Below are positions 10,757 through 20,400 of a DNA stretch of 29,452 bases, in pieces. A program made the translations under genes and the position numbers. How positions within the stretch are numbered: position 1 is the stretch's first letter; each line of letters starts with the position of its first letter. Source of the stretch: Botryllus schlosseri (Eukaryota; Chordata; Ascidiacea; Stolidobranchia; Styelidae). The stretch is taken from contig ATSW01013241.1 of assembly GCA_000444245.1 (NCBI GenBank), forward strand, positions 1-29,452, read 5' to 3'. The notes under the pieces were generated by a model that worked only from the letters and a program-made list of their open reading frames with translations, was not told the origin of the DNA and made no database searches.

Positions 10757-10916
10757 CTGGAGTCGGAGTCGGAGTCGGGAGTCGGAGTCGGTACGTTTAA
10801 AGACCCAGGAGTCGGAGTCGGAGTCGGAGTCGGTACGTTCGAAGACTTAGGAGTCGGAGTCGGAGCCGGAGTCGGTGGTAAAATTTACCGACTCCACAGC
10901 CCTGGTTACAACCCTG
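10757..10916. mobile_element. GGAGTC-rich hAT end abutting a second hAT end
   Basis: About 17 GGAGTC/GGAGTCGG units in three blocks are separated by GGTACGTTYRAAGAC spacers. The block ends in ACCGACTCCACAGCCCTG at 10903, whose complement CAGGGCTGTGGAGTCGG is a known kind of hAT terminus. Two bases later TTACAACCCTG (10906-10916) matches the right end of the GACTCGAGTC hAT family seen at 13721. The left end of the GGAGTC element appears lost. Confidence 0.55.
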
Positions 10917-11480
10917 CCATTTACTTGTATTCGCCTGTAAATGGCTAACCGGCGCATAACCTTTATAGAAATTAATGATTTAGTTTCATTATTTATCGCA
11001 CTCGGTAAAATTGGTAACTGCATTGAACAACTTCTAATTTCCCCCCTGGTCGTTTTTTTCTCATATACATATGACATTATAATGTTAGCTGTATCTGAAC
11101 TCTATATCACCATATAGTATCAGTCAGGAACTAATGACAGACGCAGGCACCCAATTCGTCTTCAGCGGTTAATAATAAGCTTTCTTTACGTTTCGTCTTT
11201 TATGGTCGCCTTGTCGCTATACTATGAAGGCAATATACACAAAATGCGTTCTACGCGGCAACGCCTTTGTGTCAAGCGCCAAACGTTGCTAATTGAGACT
11301 GAACAAGGCGATTCTTTCGCCCAAAGTGTCAGGAGTCATTATCGCTTGGCGTTTTGAATGGACTAGGACTACGTCTGATGTGTGTTTGGATCGATATGGC
11401 AGTCGATCATCATGTCTTTGGTATGTCTGGAGTGTAGTTGGACTAATGACTAAAATTGTACCGAAATCACGCAAAGCAGC

Positions 11481-14400
11481 TTACGTATGCCTCAGGAGGA
11501 AACGAACGGAGTCCTTCGACACTTCCAATATTTCTTCAGCAGTCACTGACTCCGGCAACTGAACCCACAAAAACATTCCACCCTCTGGTAAATCACACTC
11601 GACCCCAAGCTTTCCAACTTGCGACATTATAATGCTGTGCGCTGCTTTCATTTTCTCCTGAAAATGCAAATGACCCAATTTGAGACTTGGAGGTTTTACA
11701 CGTTTTTGCGAAAAATAGTCTCAGAAGTCACATCCGGGTTGGAAAGCTTTCAAAATTGCAAATAATTGTCTTCGCGCGACTATAACGCAGAATGGTGCCA
11801 GAAATAGCTGCATTGTGTACCTACAAATCATCACCATCATCATCATTGGTTTATTAGCAATTTTATCAGTTGCATACGCCACAAAATGCGATACAATGAA
11901 AAGATAGTAAGGTGTCGAAGCGACTTGGAGTAGTCTATGGAATCAGACACTCGCCTTGGCGTAGGCGATATAAAGAGGACGCATGCACACTGAATGAAAA
12001 GTAAAGAAGATTGTATAAAAAAGAAAGCGACAAGAATGGGGCGGCATGTCATGGAAAGCGAGATCGATAGGTTAGCCGTGGTCCTGTAATCTTGAGGATG
12101 GACTAATATTTATTTAGTATTAATTGCTTGTATTTCGAATTGAATGTGGACATGCTCGTTGACTGTTGGATGGCCGGCGGGAAACTGTTCCACACATCAG
12201 GTACGGCATATTTGATAGAGCGATGATCTTTTCGGTCGATCATATGATCACATGATATTTGAACGACGTTGACGCGTCTGTGTTGTACTTGTGCGCTTTT
12301 GATTCCGAGGTAAAGAAGTAATTGAAATATTCGGGGAAATGACCACAGTTGAACTGATACATAAACTCGGCAATTTCTAGTTTCCGCATATCTTCTATGT
12401 TTAGGACACCGAATCTCTTCAGCAGCGACTTGTTGGATGGGCAACCAGGCCCCGTTTGGGGCCCTAGCTACGATACGGAGTACTTTATGTTGTAGTTTTT
12501 GCAGTGGCTCGAGTGCAGTTTTACTGGCAGTCCGCCATCCAGTCGTTTTGACAATTCAACTCGTACAAGTGACGCATATATATCTGAACGCCATACTTTC
12601 CACTTGTCAATCTAACATGTATAAATGTAAGTAGTTTGCCTTCAGGAACTGCTGCAGTATATGAGGAAGTAATGTCAACATATCACCATTCAAATTAGCA
12701 GAAAAGCATACTTGAACACTCACAAGAAGTAGAAGTAATTCCGTAATTGACCAGTGACGACATCGGCGTATTCAATGGAAACTTCTAAAAACTGCAAATA
12801 CCGTGTCAACCAGGGGTCGCCAACTTAAAACGGGTTTATGGGCTACCTTTCAAATTTCGTAGAGGCCGCCGGCCGCATGAATTCAGTATCGAGTTAAAAT
12901 AGGCCACACCGCAATTCAGGCAGAGGTGGTGAAAGTAGTCAAGAAAGCTACTTATGTAGAAGTAGAAATAGCGACGAAAATATCTAGTCAAGTACGAGTA
13001 GAAGTACTTCGTTAATAAGCCACCTAAAACTACCTGAAGTAGAAGTAGAATTGACTGACTTTAAATCTACTCTTAACTAGTTCGCATGGACGGTTAAAAG
13101 CTGCGAATTGAGCTATGCGGAAGGTGCAGAGAGGTTGATTCGTATTGATGCATCCCAGCAGGGCTGTAACCAAGTCACAATGCTCCGAGTCACCAGTCAA
13201 TTTCAGTTTTATAGTTTTGACTCGAGTCAAGTCGAGTCATTTTCAATTCACCACCGAGTCAAGTCCGAGTCCAAGTCACCGAGCAGAGGGTCGAGTCCTA
13301 GTCATGGTATTATGACTCGAGTCGAGTCCAAGTCATTGTGTTGACTGTCCAGTTTCCAGTTAAAGGCTTTTTGAATCCACTTTATATAACTCTGTTTGGT
13401 GATATTGAATGGTTCGCATTTATAATATTCTAATTTTCGTCCTTTTTAGCAGTTTCTGGATGCATTTTCAAGTACCAGTACCAATAGACGAAATCCGAAT
13501 AGTGTGATTACTTAACTATTCCTCGAAATTACAATGAAACGTCAGTCTTGGCCTTCTGAGTCTCGATTCATATGACTTGGTTCGAGTCATGCGCAATGAC
13601 TCGAGTCCAAGTCGAGTCAATACAAAAATTGACTCGAGTAGAGTCATTTCCGTATTTTGAGAACATGACTCGAGTCAAGTCGAGTCATCTGAAAAACGTG
13701 ACTCGAGTCATTACAACCCTGCATCCCAGGAGGTATCAATTTTTGACAGAATAAGCATTCTTTTGCATCATCGGATGCAAATTATAGTATTGATATGAAA
13801 ATGCGATACTAATCCTTTGTTTACAAGAAGACCCCGCTTTAGAGAATATCATGGCATGGCGCCCTACCCCATGTTATAAGGCTCCACGTTTAGGCGAAGA
13901 GCAATACGTAGAAGGTGTATAGGATATGGTTTCATCACTTTGCGCGATTACTATACGTTAATAACAAATATTGTGAAAGCTATTTTCGTGTAGCTTTATT
14001 TTCGGAAATTAGAGGCATTACTATACTTGCTTTTTAATGCTTCAACATGTAGGGGGAGACCGGGGACAAATGTAACTAGGGGCAAATGTAACATTCGACC
14101 TCACTGCTAGTAGGATGGAGAAATCAGCTTGATATTTTAAGTGCGCATGCAGTAGTTATCTCTCATATTTTACCTGGAGTTACGTTGAGCTACGATGCGA
14201 AACCCCGGAATAATTTGCAAAAAACGAAATTTTTGACCCTTGAGTAAAGTTTTTCTGGTCTGCAATAATTTGTCTAGACGAATAGTACCTCAAATAGTTA
14301 CAACGTAATATAGGGGAGATATGGTACCGATGGATCACTGGGACCGAAAATACTTGAAAAATTCTCCATGATAATTCCATGATTACACTCCGTGAATTTG

Positions 14401-17400
14401 TCTACAATTACATGCTGACAGAATCTTTCCTCACACGCAAAATAAATCGACCTGCGTGAGGTATGGGGTCTGTGACGAATGATTTACGTTTTAGGGGGTG
14501 TAAAGTATATTTGGATCGACATTTGCATATTTCTATATCACCTTTCAGACTAAAAAAAAAACCACCATAATTTTTGATGTGAAGTTTAGAGCTTGTATCA
14601 GGGTATATAATGGCACATATTTTTCGAATCAATACCATCCTCGAGTGGAGTATTTTCAAGTCAATTACAATATTTATGGCGTGGGGGACCCATGGTACCA
14701 TAGCCAAATCAAGCAAAATAGATGGACCAACTAATCACTTAATAACAGAAACTCGCCTACATATATATAGGCTGTAAATCATAGTTACCTGTGGTGTTTT
14801 ATAGCTATTACGAGGTATTTGAAAGTCAAAATGTCGATTTGCGGGTAATATTTATGTGGCAATAATTTTGTAAGTTTAGGCGTAAATCAAAATATGATTT
14901 TATGCCAACATTTTAGTTGATATAATCTATTTTTTTCTTGAAGGTCGCGACGAAACATTCTTCATTGGCTTGCTGTAGCTCAGCTTATAGTAAACAACAA
15001 AACAAGTTAACAAATTTGAGTTTTTGAGCGTATGTCTCATAGGTCCCATGGTCGTGTGCCTTTGGACCCACCGGGTGGGGACCGATGACACGTTCGAGCA
15101 ACAGATTTTAAACGTTTATAAATATTTTTTGAAAAGGCGGATATTCATGTAAATGTCCGCGATAGGTGGAGCTTGTATCGAAGTGTAGAGACAGCAAAAG
15201 ATCTGCTATTCTCGGCTGAAGATTTGAGGGCCAGAGATAATTTTGCAATTTTTGATCCATCGGTACCACATCTCCCCTATGTAGCTGGAGCAATGTTACT
15301 ATAGTCTACCGTGATGATAGAAAGAATAGGACTTGCATCGCCGGGAAGGTACCATACTGAGACACTAATCATGGTCGAGCGTGTCAGTGGCAATCGTAAC
15401 ACTCTGTTTCTTTTGCCCCGTTACAATATGTTATCAATTCTGAATGTCTTTGTTCATATGTTGGTATTACCATTCATCTACTGCAGAATAATCTTGCAAC
15501 AGCCAGAAGTTCACCAGAACAGATACCACCTTGCGATACCAATTCTAACATGATCATCTGTCGAAACGGCCATACATAGTGGTGATGTGAATCTGACGGT
15601 TCGGTTATTTTCGTGATTCAACCACCCTTTCTCATGTTGATCGACTTCTGGTGTATCGAACTTCAATGGTAATGACTGAATTCTCGTCCTCTGACTTTGA
15701 TCATGGCCCACTTACATTTTGATATTTGATGTGAACAATTTATTTTAATTTTGTACAGCACAGAAGAATGTCATTATAGCTTTGACGCCACGCAATGTTG
15801 CGTTATCGTTTTGCTATACTATCATTGGCCCATTCAACCAAGATATGTTAGCCAGGTCGGTCTCGCACCTTCGCAGGTGACCGAATGACCAACCCATTAT
15901 GCGCGCTGAACAACAGAACCTTGATTGAAGAGGCCGAATATGTGTATGGAGATGATGGAATGAATGTGTCTCTTGTACACTTTAAGCTTGAATAAGACAC
16001 GAAGGGTGATATTGCATTCAGATGCCATAAATGCGATGGGGCGTAGCCTGGAAGCGTTCAAACGTCTCTTCCTTTAGTTTCATGCAATATTACAATTTGT
16101 GCTTCCGTTTTCGTTGTTCATTTCGTTTGTGTTTAGTTATAAATAACACTGTTACAATTGCCCTGCAAGGGTGGTACAATTGCCCCTGGGTACGGGGCGA
16201 TTGTAACATTTGAGCAGCAATTTTTGCGACCCCAAATTTCCATGATTGATTGTTGATTGAGTTCCAATTTAGTTTTCATATCAACTATCGCGTTGTTGGC
16301 TTCTTTATATAAAACTTTGGAAGTGAAATTTCCACGAGAAAAACACGTAATGTTGGAAAATACAAGAAGTGTTACAATTGTCCCCGGTCTCCCTATGTTC
16401 TGCAGACAAAAGAAATGAAAGTTATTAAAACTCCAAGTATGATACTCGCATCGCAATTGAAAGTGAAATACAAATACCACTTATAAAAAGGAAAAAAATA
16501 TATTTCATGTCTTTTGTCCATAAAGCTTCAAAAGTGATCTGCTAAAACAGGTGTATAAGTTTCAAAAAAAGCTGGATTTTCCAGATTAGCAAGACACGTC
16601 TGCTAGATTACGATATGATAGGTAATTGCTAATTTGCGAAACGGTAGTTTCAAACGTTATGGTGGGCCATATTTACTGTGATGAAATATTTGATATGGGC
16701 GACAATGCGGTGTGAGCGGAACCAAGCAATCCGGCAGCTAAATTATATTCACTGATACTTTCGTGAAATCATATTTGTCACTTTATAAGTACTGTGCGCG
16801 AAGCGCAACAAAATTTCTGGGCTTTACTTGACTTTTACGAATATTAAATGTCGGTACTCCGTGAAAACAGCCCCAAAATTCCTCAGGCTATCTTTCGTAT
16901 TGGGGGATTCGACTACTTCTACTTGACAAACTGAAAATAGCGAAAAGTAAGTACGTAGATAAAAAATATTGCGAAATAGAAGTAGAGAAAATCAGATCTA
17001 CTTGAGTATGTACCAGAAGTAGAGGAAAACTACTTGAGTACTTCCGAAAAGTAGAAGTACTTCGTTACTGACCAACTGTGAATTCAAGTTTATTCATAAA
17101 ATTTCATCATTTCCAAAATCACAAGACTGCGATACAATGAAAGATAGGAAGGTGCCGAAACGACATGGAGTAGTCTTTGAGATCAGACACCCACCTGAGC
17201 CTAGGCGATGTAAAAATAGACATGTTTTTGAAACTTTTCGTCCGTACAAAGCTGTGCGCTCTAACATGGGCGACCGGAACAGTCACCACAAAAAATATTT
17301 TAATAAAGAAATATAAGTACTACAAAATTATGATGATCATCCCCACGTATTTTGAACTATGAGCTGCGTACGATACCTGACCATACTTTTCAGGGACCAA

Positions 17401-20400
17401 AGAATCGATATGTTGGTTAAACGGTCGTTGTTGGAATGAATACTATCTCCTCGTGAAGTGTGATCTTGTTGGGCAGCCTTAAGTTGTTTTCTAAGACTCT
17501 CGGACCGTCTGAGCCATTGCACGTCAAGGCTATATATATGCCTATTGTCCATTCACATCATCTAATTTTTCCTCCTTGGAATGCTATTACCATCACCGAA
17601 GTCGCATCCGCTAGTGAGGAATAGTGATGCTGGGAACAGGAGAATAGCTTATTCTGAACAACAACAACAACAACAACAACACAACAATATTTTTAAATCT
17701 AAATCATTTTCAGCATTCTAAAATTCTCAAATCAGGTCGCGTGCCGCAAAATATGACCGCGCCGGACGCGTGTCGGTGAACCCAGGTGTAACCAGTGCTT
17801 TAGTATCCAATGCCTAGATGTCTCAAAAGTCAATCCCACATAAAAGGCAAGAATAAATCTTACCGAATACGCCACTCGTGTCTTTTTGACGTGTTTTTGC
17901 ACCAATCCCATTTTTAAAGCCACGCCGACCAACGAGCCTACGTATGGATTCTTTCCAGAACCGCTTCTGATTATGTAATGGTCCAAATATATTTCTCGCA
18001 CTCTTGTTGGAAGTTCATACCAGCCCAGGCGCAGCCCCGGAGCCATACATTTCGAAAAACTTCCGCACGAAACAACGTTTCCTGCAAGTTTTATAGTTTG
18101 TCCACGACATCATATGCTCAACCCCTATAGGCTACGGCTCCATACCTTTGTAACCAGGATCGCTCTTTTCGTCATAAGCTAATAGCCTTTTAGGAGCCCG
18201 AGCAGTTTTAGGGTCGTCACTCTCTGGCGACTTGTAGCACAGAGTATTGTATACGTCGTCAGCTACGATGAGCAGGTCATATTTTCGTGCCAGCATCACC
18301 ATGTCCCTCTTTCGTTCTGTGAACGAATGGTCCGGTGCATTCACATCGTATTTATCGCGTAACAGCGAGTGTCAGTATAGCGAGTGTCATAATATCAAGA
18401 TTGACAGATAGGTAGCTATCATATATAGCCTACCTTCTGACATACTCCTTGTAGTTGGATTATGAAAGACAGGGATCAAGTAAACAATAGCCGTGAACGG
18501 CTGCTTTTCAGTTGGGGTTCTCATCTGCAATATTTTTAGTTTTTCCTCCAACATATCTATTTTTATACCACCTTCGTCCATCGATACGCCAACAAGGTTG
18601 TACTGAAAAAGCGAGGTGAACATATTCATGTCATTGCTCATTTTACCTTTATTATTAAGATAACAATTAAGGTGTACATATTTCAGCATATCTGCGGTAT
18701 ACACTAGTCCAGTAATTCTCAACCGGGGGTCCGCGAAGCATTTTTAGGGGGTCCGCGAAAGCTTCCAATTTGCAAAATGATTGGTAACTTAATTTGTATT
18801 TTGTTTTAAATTAGAAAAATCACGAAGCACTTTTATTTCATAACTGCTAAAACATCAGGACTCACATAAGCAGATGACTGCCTGAGATGAAATATTCTAC
18901 TGCATGTGCGAACTCATTTTAATTGCCATATCGCCTACTGATACAAACAGATTACTGTTTAGAGATATCTCCGTGGGCATTGTTTGAAAGAAATCCATTT
19001 TCTCCTGTGATATACATAACCGCTATTCCAGAATAACTTCAATAAGAGCTGCCGTCGTATTGGTCCCATTCTCCAATATATGTTGCGATCATACCGAGAG
19101 ACGTGTATTCGCCATCACCTATCTTTGTGAAAATGGATTTCACCACTCGTTCGTGTCAAATCGACGGCTCAGATTTTCAAGACAAGGCCGCGTTTTTCAA
19201 GAAATGTAGCTACAGAAGTATAGCTTTGGAATATATAAAAGTCTTCCCTAAATCTTTACATAAATAGCATGATGTTAATTTCAGGAAAGGTCATTCTGTT
19301 GTTCATCACCAGCCTACAGTTAATATTTGCACAAGACAGACGACGGACGGTGGCATGGTAATAAAGTCTGTGACAGTCCAAAGCAGGGGGGTTGGGGGGA
19401 CAAAAAGGTTAAGAACCACTGCGCTAGTCATATGCGCGACTTCACGATACCATTTCTCAATGGCCCCGTGCCTTCTATATGTATAATGTGTGCTCAATCG
19501 GGATGGATATCAGACCAGTTAGCCTTAATTTGTATCTGACGTTATGTTACCTTAGATTTCTTGACGCAAGGAAAAAAAATTTTGTATGAGGGATCTTCGA
19601 TGAATACTGTATCACCTGGACTCAATAACCTCTCCATAAGGTTCCATACTCCTGCACTTGATCCATTGTTTATGATTACATCATCACTGTCACGAAATTA
19701 GGATTACTATTTTACCAGCGACATCCACAAGACCATAGATTGGTACTGGTCAGGCTGCTCTCTTTCAAAGTCGTCATAAATACGGAGGCTTAAATTTTGT
19801 AGCCATACCTGTACCAACACTTCCACAACGCCGCACTGAACTGCAACATGACTTTTGTTACCTGTTGACCGGTGCACGATAAATATCTTTAGTCAGATAC
19901 ATGCTTAATTGCTCGATCAAAACAGGATCTCCGTTCTTGTTATGATATTGAAATACTTCTTCAGGCCGGTCCTCTGTAGCGAATTTCTCGGCTGTGGCTG
20001 CCTGAACGACCGGTGAAAGGATATAAGGTTAACAGCGTAACATATATAGATAAATATATATATAGAGAGAGGTTCTTGTCTCTTGCAATAAACTTCCAAA
20101 CTTCACCAAATCGCTAGGACTCCCTCCCATCCTATCGTTGTCATGAAATCACGCAGTATTTTGAAATGATTAAAATAATATTTATTGTAATTGGGGACCC
20201 AATTAGTATTCTTAATGACCTGCATTCTGTGTTGTGATATTTGTGATCGCAATTGCAACGACAGGAAATTTCAAAAACTATTTGCAAGTTAATAGGCATG
20301 GTGAATTATAGAACGCAATTGATGATAAAATCGCGCGGTTACTCTGTCTATTCTGCGCACATGCACACCTGACTTTTTGAAATATAACCCCGTGTTGACC

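Noticed and set aside
8281-10903. Possible full hAT element from TAGGGCTAGAGAGTC (8282) to the end at 10903
   Set aside because: The left end matches only loosely with an inserted base, the flanking eight bases do not agree, and another hAT (9163-9990) would have to be nested inside.
13190-13710. Regular short repeats resembling a CRISPR array
   Set aside because: Units are five to ten bases, palindromic and unevenly spaced, and sit inside hAT ends with an 8-bp duplication. The window is animal DNA.
15311-15553. An 80-codon plus-strand frame with a hydrophobic stretch (LNVFVHMLVLPFIYC) resembling TM7 of a receptor
   Set aside because: It lies inside the TA-flanked element, there is only one helix-like segment, NPxxY is not present, and no neighbouring exons or splice sites support it.
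16133-16480. 115-codon minus-strand frame
   Set aside because: Runs across the subterminal repeats and end of the TA-flanked element; the open frame is a by-product of repeated GGGGCAATTGTAAC units.
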